64,000 bases of DNA from Echinometra lucunter (lineage: Eukaryota > Echinodermata > Echinoidea > Camarodonta > Echinometridae): NCBI GenBank assembly GCA_029962745.1, contig CM057151.1, forward strand, positions 6,134,706-6,198,705, in the 5' to 3' direction. This document shows positions 34,052 to 49,000 of the stretch, piece after piece. The position numbers were made by a program, and so were the translations under genes. The notes under the pieces are model-generated. The model saw only the letters and a list, made by a program, of their open reading frames with translations. It ran no database searches and was not told the DNA's origin. How positions within the stretch are numbered: position 1 is the stretch's first letter; every line of letters starts with the position of its first letter.

Positions 34052-37000
34052 ATGGTGCAGCCAGTTCCTGATCACATGAACTTTCCTGAAGAGGAGGAAA
34101 AAGTTCTCAAACTTTGGAAAGAATTGGATGCTTTTCAGTCATGCCTCAAGCAATCCAAAGGAAAACCAAGGTACTTATTTTTTTCCACTTATTTTTCAGT
34201 ATAATATCATCAAAAGAATCATACTCTGAAAAACTGCAGGGATGGTCATCATCTCTGCAGCTTGGAATTCAATTATCATTTTTACTTCATTTCCAGGCCA
34301 GGTATAATCTGTGTTATGAACAAAACATTCATACCTGTATATCATGTAGAATGGAAAATATAGGTCTTTGTAAACTGCACAGCCTGTGTTTGAAAATGGC
34401 GGAGTGTACTATTTTATGTAATTCTACCACTGTTTGGCCAGAAATTGTGATCTGCATAATGAAAATTCTAATATCAAAGTCAGAGATTGTCAATTTATGT
34501 TATATTTTTTAATGGATTATAAAGAAAAAATATCAAATTATATGGTCAAGAACGATTTATCTCTGAAGTCTAGAAAGCACATGTACTTTTTAGGAAATTA
34601 TTTTGGATGCTTTGAAACAGGTAGTTTTTCATTAACATGAACTTTTGGACCTCTAGGAAGAAGAAAACAGGCAATTTAGTAATAGAGCTTTTCAGCTGAA
34701 CTTTCTTTAAACTTTGATTTACATATCTATTTGTATTTATCTGTTTGTTTTATATGTTTATATCTGATTCCATTATCTTTTTTAATATTATGGAAAATAA
34801 AACCAAACCAACCCCCCCCCCCCCCCCCCAAAAAAAATGTTTTGAATATGTATTCATAGATGTAAGTAGGGAGCAAATAACTATTTAAGAATTGAAATAT
34901 AATTTTCCTTCTAGGTACGCATTCTATGATGGTCCACCCTTTGCTACTGGTCTACCCCACTACGGTCATATCTTAGCTGGAACTATCAAGGATGTTGTGA
35001 CTCGTTATGCTCATCAGAGTGGTTTCCATGTTGAGAGGAGATTTGGATGGGATTGCCATGGCCTCCCTATTGTAAGAATACTTGTAAATTGTGCTTGATC
35101 AACAAATTGACTGCATTGTTCTTGTAATATTCGGTCTTGTTTTGAAGTGATATGTCTGGAATGATAACTAATGACAATGATTTTTGAGTGACGAATTGAT
35201 TTGTTTTGTGTGTGTAAGTAATGTTTAACAAGAAATAGGAATTCTATGTAGTAATTATAACTGTGTACTATTCTATGTAGTAATTATAACTGTGTACTAT
35301 TCTATGTAGTAATTATAACTGTGTACTATTCTATGTAGTAATTATAACTGTGTACTATTCTATGTAGTAATTATAACTGTGTACGGTGCTTTTTGAGCAT
35401 CATTGAAGGTTAGGACACAACCTAACCTGGTTGTTGGCTCTCATCTCTTGTGAGTGAATGTCATAAGGTTATAACTTATTTTCACATAATTTATCATTGT
35501 TTTATGGCATGTTTGGTGTTTTCAAATTTATGAGTTCCAGAATTGTAAAGTATTGAACCTTAATAACCTCAGAATAGTTGCTGCTTTCAGCATGATTGAC
35601 ATAAGTATTTGTAATCATGCCATTGATACTTAATTGGTCACATAAACCAGAAAAGTTTCTTTAGGAACACAAAAATTTACTTCTGCTACCTATCTAATAA
35701 TGTTGGTTGATATAAAAATCCATTGAAAAATGTTTCAAACTAAGTACTGTGAGCTAGTTTTGCTTATGTTGCCCCATCACTTTGGTATATATCTCACGTT
35801 AAATAAAGGAAGCATCCACAGTATCTAAACTCAGAAACCCTCCCAAACTATATTTGTTGAAAAGCATTTTGAATGAGCCTTGGTTCTTGAAATTACAGCA
35901 CCTGCATGTCTTTCACTTTGATTTTTCTCAGTGCATGGAGATGTCATGGCAGTGATATGCACTATAAAAACTCTTTTATTATTACAGTTTAAAGACATTG
36001 GTTAACATTGTTATGATTTTAAAAAATCTTGTTTTGTTACTTGAAAATGGGATAAACATAAGGGTTATAGTGTAAAAATACCAGTCTGAAAGTTTCAAAG
36101 TATAATATCCACAGGAAGTATTTTTAAATATCAAAAATGTGAACCAATTTTGAAAACTATACGAGGGTCAATAAAATCGCCGTTTGCGTCTAACTTACAC
36201 TATTTCATTCCAAATTATGGTTGGTTTCAGGGTTTTTTAGTACAAATACAAGTACTCATACACATGTTTCATCTTAGTTTGAGAATTTTTTAAATCAGCT
36301 ATTCACAAAGTTAGCCAATGCCTTTAACCCTATCTTCACATCAAATCCTACTACCTTCAGCTACACATTGTAATCTTTCTTTATCTTCAACTCTTTGCTA
36401 TCATCTTTTTTGTGTTGTTTTCAGGAGTATGAAATTGACAAAAAGCTTGGCATCACAGGACCTGAGGATGTGGCAAAGATGGGAATCGAGGCCTACAACA
36501 ATGAATGCAGAAAGATTGTTTCTCGATATGCTGGTGAATGGGAGGTAAAATGAACTATTGTTGGTTAATAACTCTTAAACATTATTGAAAATGGAAAGTC
36601 AGAATAGACAGTTAATTAGATACGTATAAGTTAAAGCCATGAATGACATTTTCTTTATTTTTGTACTGTATATTTACTATATGTACTTACTCCTGTTTTG
36701 ACTTGATGAATCCACCTGCTGACACAAGGATAAAGTTTATCCAATGTATTTTCCTTCAAAGTAAAACATTTCAAAAAATATTAGCAAGACTTTGAGGTAT
36801 ATCATCTTTTGGAGTCTCTCTCCAATTTATTTTTTTTTTGAAGTTTTTTTTTTTTTTTTTTAAATACTAATTTCTAGTTTATGTAGCCTGATAGGTCTAG
36901 GTAAGTGGTGTGTTTATGGGGGGGGGGGGGGGGTGTGGGGAGGGGATAGGTATTTATGATTGTTGTTTTTTCCTCATGGTATCATAGTTTAGACCTGGGA

Positions 37001-40000
37001 GTAGAATCTCACCTGTTTTCAAAGATAAACCATTCCAATAAACTATTAAATTTGTATGCTTTGGATAGGAAATCATCACCCGCCTTGGGAGGTGGATAGA
37101 CTTCAGGAAAGACTACAAGACTCTGTATCCGTGGTATATGGAGAGTGTGTGGTGGGTTTTCAAACAGCTCTATGACAAGGGAATGGTCTACAGAGGCTTC
37201 AAGGTGAGCGCTGCATATTCATCATTTCTAAATCCAGTGTTATTTTAGCTTAATGTTCCAGACTGAATGATACTTTTATAATAGATATGGGTATCGTGCT
37301 AGCAAAAATTTAAGCAGATTGAAGTGTAAAAGGAACCATGTGATGATTACTTTTTTGTTTCTGTTTGCTTCCATGTATATATTGTTCCATATGAAAAATG
37401 TTTAACATATATCATCTTTACCATGCTCTGAGAGTCCTATGAATATCAACTTTATTTAATCATTGTAGCGTACAGTTGATCAAAACTTAAAGAAGCTTAT
37501 GGAGTACATTATATTCATATACTATTCATGCAATATTAATATGGTTTGTATATTTTTTATTCAAACAGGTGATGCCTTATTCGACTGCATGCAATACCCC
37601 TCTCTCTAACTTTGAGAGTGGGCAGAACTACAAGGATGTTGTGGATCCTGCAGGTAAAGCAAACAGCAAAATTAAGTCTTTGTGTGTTTGTAGCAAACAT
37701 GAAAAGAAATTGCATACAAAGGTGTTTTTAAACTTATTTTTACTAGCAGTTAGGCAATGAAAATCTGACCAAATGGACAAGCTCTTTGAAAATGGCAATG
37801 CATAAGGACCAGCAGAGAATGTGCTCCAGCTTTTTAAAGGCCTGTATGCAAAATTTGTTTTTACTGAGAAGAAAGGCAAGATGATAAGACTGTATGATGA
37901 AAATTTAACTGATGTAGTGAAAGATAGAGCATCAGTCTTTATACTGTGGAGTCTAACTCTTCCTTTGGCATTTCTGAGTAACTCCTTGATTTCCACCTAT
38001 ACCTGTTCTCCAGTGATTGTGAATTTCCCATTGGACGATGAGGCTGGAGTCAGCATGATTGCTTGGACCACTACCCCCTGGACCTTGCCGAGTAACCTAG
38101 CCCTCTGTGTCAATCCTGGCATGGACTATGTGAAGATCAAACATGTGAAAGATGGCAAGGTCTACATCATGATGGAAGCAAGACTGCCTGCCTTATTCAA
38201 GAAGGAGAAGGAATATCAAGTGATGGCCAAGTAAGAATGAATTTGCTGAGATTGGATGGTTCTGCTGAATGAATTGTTATAATGGTATTCAGTTTGTACA
38301 GAAACATGGATTGCTTTATGAAAACAAAGCAAGTAGCAATCTTTGTTTGATGAAAATTAAACTAAGGCGTTTAATTCAGGTAGTCAGATAAGGGCTCCCT
38401 GTGCAGCTCTCCACCGAGAAAACTTGTATGCAGGCTGCTATATGCATTTCCAAATTGAATATGTGCGTCTTATGGATATCATTATTCTTACTACAAAACA
38501 ATAAAAATATGCCTCCTGATTACAGTAGTGCATCTTTATTATTTCATAAAGAAGAGTATAATTCAAATAAATACTGGTATTTCTGTCAAGCTGCATATAA
38601 TGTGAGAGAGCTTGGGTGGGGGGGGGGGGGATTCAATTAGTGAGATCCTTTAAAGAATAGCAATTATCTGTGTTAAACCTGTGACATTTCTATTTTACAT
38701 TTATTAGATTCAAAGGAGAGACTCTGAAGGGAAGGAAGTATCAACCTCTATTTCCATACTTTGCTCAGGTAAGGCATTATATACACAGTCAAACCCGTCT
38801 AAGCGGCCACCTCTCTACAAATGGCCACTTTCTGATGATGGCCATTAAACTTGCATCCCATGGAAAGATATTATGTATTTAAGAACCTGTCTATAGCAGC
38901 CACCTGTCTATTTTTCGTTTCCCTTGGATGACCACTATAGACAGGTTTCACTGTAGTAGCACTGAATTTGCTTTTGCTTTTATTATTGAGTATTTTATTT
39001 AACTTTGTAGTAAGTAATATATGTTCCCTTTTATCGTACTGTTTAAGGTCAAATGATAATGATGTTTGCACAGAAGAATGTTGTTGAGGCAACACTTTAT
39101 GATAATCTGAAATATTGTAATCATTTTCCTCTATGAGTAGCTGAAGCAGAACGGTGCTTTCAAGATTTGTACTGATGGCTATGTGACAGATGACAGTGGT
39201 ACAGGAGTGGTCCATCAAGCTGCCTTCTTTGGACAGGTTGGTACCTATACTTGAGCTTCAGTCATTAGCATCATTTTATCTGGTACATACAGGAGCTTAA
39301 TGCATTCCTGTCTTTCATACAAATATTTTGAACATGACTCATACTCACTTAAGTCTGAAAAATTGCTGGATTTTAAAAGAAGTGCATTGAATTAAAATTA
39401 AATCACAGGATGGAAGTTTCTTTTCATTTTAATGCCGATTGAATTTGAAAGTCTAATGACATTTTCCATCTCTCCCTCTATCTTAGTAGGGTGATTACAG
39501 AGTCTGTCTGGAACAAGGTATCATCCCCAAGGAGATCATGTCTCATCCATTATTCTGATTAGATAATTGTACATTCTCAACGGGTTAATAGTAAAAGTAT
39601 CTTATCGCCAATCTGAATTTCAAAGTTGAACATTTCTCTGTTTTTCTCTTGTTCCTGTAGGATGATTACAGAGTCTGTCTGGAACAAGGTATCATCACCA
39701 AGGAGCAGGTTGTCTGCCCTGTCGATGCCAGTGGTCGATTCACTGGTGAAGTGACAGACTTTGCTGGACAGTATGTAAAGGTCAGTTGGAATGGTCTTAG
39801 GCTGTGTGGAATAGATACAGTATTTCACAATTTCTTTCCAAAAAGGGGGTAATTAGTCTTGATTTATCTTTATGGACTATGTCATGGGAGCCTCTAATTG
39901 TCATATATTTGCATTCATCATGTCCTTACCAAACCTAACATTATTTAGAATTTTAGATAGCATTATATTAATCTGTCCTTTAGATTTATAAACCTAAGAA

Positions 40001-43000
40001 GTTGAAAATAATCACCCTTTGTAGAGGAAAATACTATTTTTTCTTTTTTCATTTGCTGTGTTATGCCATAATATTATCTTTGCATGTAACAGCTATTTTG
40101 ATGAGACTGCTTTTTCTGATAATTTAAGTTTTCTTTTCCTCACATCTCACCTATAATCCTCTCTTGATTGTGTCATAACCAAAATATATGGTTATTTTCA
40201 TAGGATGCTGACAAGAATATCATCAAGAAACTGAAGGAGATGGGTCGACTGGTAGACAGCAGCACCTGTAAGCATAGTTACCCATTCTGCTGGCGTTCAG
40301 ACACCCCTCTGATCTACAAGGCTGTACCTAGCTGGTTTATCAGGGTTCAAACCATGGTAGATAGACTGCTAGCTAACAACCAGACCACGTACTGGTAGGA
40401 ATTCAAAGAAGCCTTTATGTTGATAATTTCAGTAGTTAAGTTTTGTTAAAATTGAACTGCAAAAATGCTTTATTATTGTTGTTTTATTACTTATAATTTG
40501 TGTTCTTGCGTGACCTCTATATTTTGAGTGTGAAGCTGATTCTTTACCATTTTCCAAAGCTCAGGATGATGTGTTTATGCTTTATTTGTGTGTGCTCTTA
40601 AATCATGTTATGAGTTATGAGATTATATATTCAAAGAAATTTTGGTTGCCCAAAGGTATTGATAAAGATGTAAAAGTGGACATGCTTTTATTGAAATATT
40701 TATAGTCAATGAACTTTTAATTTGGAAAGTACAACATCTCTCAGACTGGATATACCATTGCATCTTTTCAGGGTACCGGAGTTTGTGAAGGAGAAGCGTT
40801 TTGCAAACTGGCTGCGGGATGCAAATGACTGGGCAATCTCAAGGAACCGTTACTTTGGCACTCCCATCCCCCTGTGGGTGAGTGATGACCTGGAAGAGAT
40901 TGTATGCGTAGGATCTATCCAGGAACTGAATGAACTGACGGGAACAGAGACCACTGATCTACACAGAGAGAAGTAAGTGTGTTGGTATCTTTGGATCCTT
41001 CTGTTATACAGTTAGCTAGTAACCAAGATTGTCAATGTATAATCTATTCATGGACTCAATGAATTGACACAAAATGAAACCACTGGTCTACATAGGGAGA
41101 AGTAAGTGTTCTTGTATCTTTGTACCCTCACGTTCTTTCCACAGGTACATATTAGCTGTATCAAGACTTCCTCAATAAAATCATGCATCAATCAACATAA
41201 ATAAAAAAAAAATGTGTCACCTTTTCATCTTCACAATTCTGCTTTGCTCTATATGTATCCAACAATGTTTAAAAGAATCTTTTGAGACAGAAGAATAAAC
41301 ATGGAGTGTAATTGTGAATATACTGATCCTCAAAGTGATAATTACAATTCCATGAAGATGATGACATGGTAATGCTTTCTACCTTATGTTCTATAGTGTT
41401 GATAAGCTGACCATCCCGTCCAAGCGTCCTGGTAAACCACCCCTGCGACGTATCTCTGAGGTCTTCGACTGCTGGTTTGAGAGTGGCAGGTATGTAGTTA
41501 CTGAATTTCAAAGATAGATATTGTTCTAACGAGAAAGGGATAAAGTTTTTAAAAGGTGTTGAATTTCATGAGTTTAATTTTAGGTGGTTTTAGGTATCAT
41601 ATTCTGGTTTTCCATTATTGATTACTTGGTTTACTTGGTTGGTGAGGCTTGAAACAGCTTGTTAGCCTATCTTGATCACCAGAAAATGAATTGATTTGAT
41701 TTGAGTTGAATTGAATTGTTGTGTCTTTAATTTCATGACAGTTTAGGATGATTGAATTTTTAGTGTTATATGGTCTTAAGCATATGCATTGTAACCCTGA
41801 GGAGATTTTATACTATGGCGTGATTGCCTTATCAATGCCAGTAGGGCACCTTCTTTTAAGTGGAGAGAAAAGTCTGGAATTACTAAATCAATTTGCATGG
41901 ATAGGTTAGAATCTGAAGACATGTCTGTCCATAGTCATGTGACATAAATTTTTAGGTTGTTTGAGCATTTTGTAAATAGTTGATGCAGGTAATGTTATTG
42001 CTCATTGTATGGATACACATAATTACCTGTTGAAATGCTGATGATCCATACCTGTGAGCTGATGCATATTTTACCGTCCTTCCAGTATGCCATATGCACA
42101 AGTGCACTACCCGTTTGAGAACAAGAAGGAGTTTGAAGAGAGTTTCCCTGCCAACTTCATTGCAGAGGGTATTGACCAGACCAGAGGATGGTAAGAATAT
42201 CTCTCAATTTGACATATTTCTTTCCAAACTATGTTTACCCACATTTATATTACATTTTGTATTTGGTGATTTATGATGTGTATGAAAATAAAAATTAGTG
42301 GGAGAGACAGAGGGAGAAATGTGCATAGAAATGGGCAAGATTGAAAACAAAAGAATTTTTCATCATACACTAACATTTTTTTCCATGCTATCGTCATGAG
42401 AAAATTTCTCCTCAGTCAATTTCTACAGTAGTTGATTTCAAACTTAACGCTGGACCAAATGCTACACCTAATCCCAGCCTAAACCTAATTGCTACCAGCG
42501 CCTTTTTATCTTTGATGAAATGAAGCCCGTAACGAATGACAACAGAGTAAATTTAGGGTTACCTTACTCAAACTGTGTTACTAAATTATTGAATTTGTGT
42601 CTCTGTCTGGTTATTGCAGTGTACTGCAAGAACAGTGATCAAGGAAATTCTGCTTTGTCCTTAGGTTCTACACCTTGATTGTGATATCGGTGGCCCTCTT
42701 TGACAAGCCAGCATTCAAGAATCTCATTGCTAATGGACTGATCTTGGCAGCTGATGGACAGAAGATGAGCAAACGTAAGAAGAACTATCCTGATCCATTG
42801 AACGTTGTACAGAAGTATGGTGCAGATGCTCTCAGGTAAGATCAAAGACATGCATGTACCCTAAAAGAGTGGGGAGTAACTGGCGACATATGGCTCTAAA
42901 CTAGCAGTTATCCAGGTGCCATTGGCCACCTGAAATCCTGTTTTGCAGCCTTTGTGTGTACCTTCCTTCATTTTGAAAAGAGAAATAGGAGTCTTTGAAA

Positions 43001-46000
43001 AGCCTACACATGTTGCAGGGAAATATTTGTGTGATTAGCACTGGATACAACTTGGTGGCTTGTAGGTCAGTACTCCCATCAGAAGTGATGCTGAAAGGAG
43101 GGGGGGGGGGGAGCATTTTTCAGTGTTGAAGAAAGTTTTCTGACATTACTTTCAGCAAGTTTATGCGCAATGTGGGATGTCTTTGTTCCAGCACAACTAC
43201 ATACTTTCTCTTTGTTAGGGTCTCTAAACATCTGTCAAAACATGTGTCCTGCATGGTTACTTGCAGCAAGTATCTCTGCTGTGATGACAGAATCATTTCC
43301 AGAAAATGACGAAGGAAAGGAGAACATAAGTTTCCTCAAACTTGCTATGGTCCTCTCAGACTCTTCATTTTGCAAATGCTTTGTAGTCTTTACATGAGTA
43401 ACAGTGTCACTTATTCCATTGTGTGGTATCTTGATGCAAGTACGTAGATTCTGTATTTCAGTTCAGGTAATGATCAAATTGATCAATATTAAGAATAAAT
43501 ATTGTAAAGTTAATAGGCAATGATACAATTGTCTTTCATTATCAGACTCTATCTGATCAGCCCATAGTATTTTGTTTTGAAATTTCTAGATCTGATAATC
43601 ATATACTGAAATAGGATTCAAGATCTATTTTAAATGGATGCTTTTCTACAAGTTTGTGATGATGAACTTGTATCTATCTCCTTTTCAGGCTATATTTGAT
43701 CAACTCTCCTGTGGTCAGGGCTGAGAATCTTCGTTTCCAAGAGACTGGAGTGAGAGATGTTCTCAAGGATATCTTTCTGCCTTGGTTCAATGCCTACAGA
43801 TTCCTAATGCAGAATCTAGAAAGATTAGAAAGGGTAGAGTATAGTATTTCTTGACATTCCATTTATTATGGGTCAATTGATTTATGTGTTTGTAAAGAAG
43901 ATATCCTCATGTTTCAGTGATGTTAAATACTACAGAATAAAACACAACATATTGCCAACACTTCTTGACATAGAAAATGTATATACTATTACATTTTGCT
44001 AGGTCAAGTGGATTTGGTTTTATTGGAATTTCCATTATTCTTGGCAAAATTAAAATCCGTAAGAGAAATCTAATAAGAATAACATTAAAAATTTGATGAT
44101 TTTCAATCAAAATCAATGCATTTTGGCTAATTTTCTCATAAAAAGTCAAGAGTTGACCAAATAATGTGAGTATGAGGTATGACCTAAAAGTGGGTACCCA
44201 GCTTCGCGCATTGCAGTTGTGCTGCGCGCTAGACTGTACAATTTGTATTATTTACCTTGCGCGCATTTTGCTAGAATTGCACGACAAGGTACCCACTTTG
44301 ACGTAATTTTGACGTCAGAGTGGGTACCCAGTTGAAACTGGGTCACAGCTGAGGGGTCAAAAATATCCTGAAATCTTACCACATTTGGGGGTTTCCTTGG
44401 CAACACGACTTTTAAAAAAAAATTTAGGCAGATGATTTTCTGCTAATAAAATCATGCTCTTTTAAATGAACTAACATTGTTTCAGCATTGGGCGCCCCCT
44501 TTAAGTGTCGTTCCTCTGTCCCTTGAAACAAATTTTGAGTTCATTGTGTGTTTTTACACTACCTCATAATGGGGGGTTGAGAGTCGGACTGCATATTCAT
44601 TCTGGTTTTCAAATTGATAGACCTTTTATTTCATTTGGAGAACACAGCTTGTCCAGTAAATATTGTAGCATGAAGGATGAACTAATTTGATTGAAGTTTC
44701 AACATTAAACAGTAGTATTTTCTGTATGTTTATTGCAATGCAAGTGACTGTTGTTGTTCTGTGTTTGTTACAGGAAGAGAATGTCAAGTTCTGTCACAAT
44801 GAGCAGACATTCAAACCATCAGATAACATCATGGATAGGTGGATCCTATCCTTCACACAGTCTCTTACCAAGTTCTTCCACCAAGAAATGGCTGGTGAGT
44901 TCTTTTAGGCATGAGCCTAATGATTGATAGAAAGTGGCAATTATGAATAAATTCCTCTCAAATTGCAGTGTTTGATTTGCTGTGTGTTCTTATGGTACGA
45001 GCCTAATGATTGGAAAAAAAATTGCAACGTTCGATAAAAGCTTCTGAAATCATAGAGTTTGATTAGCTGTGAAGGTATTGTGGGCATTTGTTATTTTTTA
45101 ACAGTTGTTGTGAAACAAGGTTCTGGTTTAAGCTAGGTTTTTGTCTTAAACCTTGAATGTGTTCTTTATTAAATATGTTATGAGGCTAATTTGTAATTAT
45201 ACGATACTGGTTATGCCTTGTTACTTTTTTCTTGACAGCATATCGTCTATACACAGTGGTTGTGAGGTTGGTCAAGTTTGTGGATATGCTGACCAACTGG
45301 TATGTCAGGTCTAACAGGAAGCGTCTCAAGGTAATTGTCTTTCTTTACAGAAAAAAAAAATAGAAAAGAACCCCACCCCCTATAATATGTTATCCAGTTA
45401 AGGTGACGATAACCTATTACAATATGTTATTCAAATAAAACATTATTGTTTTCACTAATGATACCTCATTTGTTATGATAGTACTGGGATATATCAAACT
45501 ACAATAATTTTTGATCAGCTAAGTCAAGATTGATATGCATGGAATGATCTCTTGATCAACAATGTGAGTGGGCCATTCAATAAACCACTCTTTCTTTCCT
45601 CATTAAGGAGTAATGGGATTGACATATTGCCAGATTCTTTGTAGCATATTGTTACAGAAGATAATAGTAGGTATAAGTACAGAATGTACTACTTTAACCC
45701 ATTCGTGACAGAGGTCCACATTTTGTGGTTTGGCCTAATATCTTTTGATGCAAAGCCCTAAAAATCATACCAAATACAAGAGCAGAAAGAGCAAGAAATT
45801 CTACACAAACTGTGCCCATTTTGGTTACATCAATATTCGTTGATTGATGCTGAAAATTTTTTAAAGGAAAATAAGCATTAAAATCCTTAAATTGGCAATG
45901 TGATAGAAAGTTTAAAATCACCGTTTTTCCCCTGCAAAATGGCAACTTTTTGACTTCTCATCGTAATTTCTGTCAATTTATATTCATTTCAGATACATGA

Positions 46001-49000
46001 CGTTTTATAAGAAAAATGTAGCAATAAAATAAAAATGTTGGTGTTGCCAATTTGAAGAATAAAAGCTGATCAAATTAGGCTTTAAATAATTTCTGTCATG
46101 AATAGGTTAATCAACTCATGAAGCTTACAAGCCAGGGCAATTTTGATCATGGTTCTGGTTTGTAGACCATCACAAATGTTTTATGGTACATCCTTCTTCT
46201 CATGTACCCCACTTTTCGTATCCAATACTCTGTAACAAATTATTAGCGTTTTAGAAATAAACATCCTGTGAATGAATTATTACTTTGCAAGAGTGAAGCT
46301 CAGTGAAGGGAAACACATTGATGTCCATTACCTTCTTGTCATTATAGGGAGAAGGAGGTAGCAAAGATTGTGAGGATGCACTCCATGCTCTTTTCAGTGT
46401 TCTCTACAGCATGGTACGTGTCATGTCACCTTTCACTCCCTTCCTCACTGAGCACATGTACCAGAACCTCAGACATCTGGTAGAGGCCGATGTGACTACC
46501 ACACAGGACACCAAGAGTGTACATTACCTGATGCAGCCCAAGGCAAGGTAAGGATTAGGGAGTAGTGATGAGGATATTAAGTAAAGTTGATTCTAACCCC
46601 TTTGCATGCATTCAGTAACAAGATTCTCTTCTGTCTTGAGAATGATAACTCACCCATTCCAGCTTGATAACTTACCTTTGTGGATTAATTCTGAAACTTG
46701 TGTATACACTATGATAAAATAATTCATTATAAATGTTGGCGATAGCAATCTCAAAAGTAGTCACATTCTTATGCATCAGACGAAAATGTGCATGTCCAGG
46801 TAGCCTCTGTATACGCTAGTCCCACAGTTACAAATTTAATATCTTCTTTTGACTTTTAAACAGGGAAGACCTGATTGACAGCAAGATTGAGACGGCTGTT
46901 TCTAACATGCAGACAGTGATTGAGCTTGCGAGGGTGATCCGAGATAGGGTAACCATACCCACCAAGTATCCCCTCAAGGAGGTGGTTGTCATCAACACTG
47001 ATCAAGGATGTTTGGATGACATCAGATCCTTGGAGAAGTACATCATTGAGGTAAGATTTCTTATATGATCATGGCGGTGGTGGTGGTGGTGGTGGTGGTG
47101 GTGGTGGTGGTGGTGGTGGTGGTGGTGGCAATGGTGGTAGTAGTGGGGAAGATGATGACCATTTATTGGTTTGGTTACTGTTGTGACATCGTAAAGTGCA
47201 TTGTTAGTTAATACAAATAGTGGTGATGATGTCATCGGTAATTTTCATTCATCCATTTGTAAAAGTATGAATGGTGTGGCAGATTAATGTATCATCAAAG
47301 AACATCAGTGTGTTGCATTTATTTGATCCATGTGCTTTTGTTTGGTTGACCACACATGTAAAAGATAAGGTTCATGAACCAAGTGCATATTGGATGGCAA
47401 AAGTATAAGGACACTGTTCTTTCTATCAACTTTTGATTTTATCCAGGAACTGAATGTGAGGAAGGTCACGACCTCCCAGGACAAGGGCATGTACCACGTC
47501 TCCCTTCATGCAGAACCAGATCATATGATCCTTGGTAAACGCCTCAAGGGAGATTTCAAGAAAGTCTCAGACAAGATCCGCAAGCTCACCGATGCTCAGC
47601 TCCAGGAGTACGTGGCTAAGGGTGAGATAAAAGTTGAAGGTCATGTTCTGGGGAAGGATGACCTGAGGTTGAGTTACAACATGGAGGAGTCTGCAGGATC
47701 CTCTCAGTATCAAGCTCATTCAGATGGAAAGGTCAGTCAGAGAGGAAATAAGTTTTAAAAAGGATTTTTAAAAACTAAAAGCAAAACATATACTTATTCA
47801 CTGATGAAGTTACTAGCGTCACTGAAGAGGGTTAAGCAAAAGAGATGTCTTTCCACAAACTTGTGGCCATCTTGTATATAGTCTGTTTAGTAAGGCTCCA
47901 TGAAGACTTTTATGTGTTATGTTGTTGAGTCATTTAAAACAAGCCTGTGCACACTATACATTTCTTTAGATGCCTAGTAATTCTGAGGCAGTGTGAATTC
48001 TGGGGGTCATTTTTCCCAAACAGTGCTTGTGTCAAGCCCCATTCTAAGCAGCATAATTAAAAAATAGTTACTCAGTCCTGTATTTGGTTATACAGGATTT
48101 CTGTACAATGGGACTTGCTTGTGTCTGTTGCTTTCAAGTAAAGCTTTTTGATTGGTTTCAATATTTTATTTATGTAGATCCTTGTACTCTTGGATGTAAC
48201 ACCTGACCAATCCATGCTGGATGAAGGTGTTGCCAGAGAGGTCATCAATCGCATTCAGAAGCTGAGGAAAAAGGTATCAGCATTTCTCTTCTCAGAACAC
48301 AAAACAAAGCAGTGGCTTGGTGTGTGCGTGTCATGAATATTGAAATGTTGCATATATTTTTTATTATTATTTATTTTCAGGAGTATTTAAAGTTGAGATA
48401 AGAGTAGAAGGTTATTGCTTAGGATAAATGCTTTGGAAATGGTTACCAAATAACTTAAGGACTTAAGGTCAAGGCATGATATATATAAACTTATTACTAA
48501 TTAAAAAAAAAAAAAAAAAAGGAATTGTGGTTCCCACAAAAACAACACATCAGATAATACTACCTGAAGAAATCAAACTGTGACATTTTGGTTAAAAACA
48601 GGATGCTCAAGTGGAATGAGAGAGTGTTATCATGGTGCAAAAGGCAATAACCCCTTGTAAAATGGAAAATGCTGACTTTGATAATTAATTATGATGAATG
48701 TTCTTTGCTCTGCTGTAGGCAAGTCTGATGCCGACAGATGAAATCACCGTCTACTACAATGTAGAGCCAGCTAGTGATCGATTGACACAGATCATCCCAT
48801 CTCATGAAGAATACATCTTCAACACCATCAAGCAACCCCTGAGACCTATCCCTGCACCTGCTTCAGCAGAGGAGATCATCAGAGAAACATTTCAGGTTAG
48901 ATTGGTCTACCAATATGCTTCTTGCCTATAACACTGACCCTTTATCCAACATGAGCCCTTTACCCAGCCATTGAACAATTCCAAAATCTCTCTGCCTCGT

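Noticed and set aside
35241..35384. CRISPR-like array of 29-bp repeats
   Set aside because: Units are directly adjacent with no spacers, in a eukaryotic intron.
47002..47235. Poly-His open frame on the minus strand
   Set aside because: Produced by the TGG microsatellite after an IARS1 exon.
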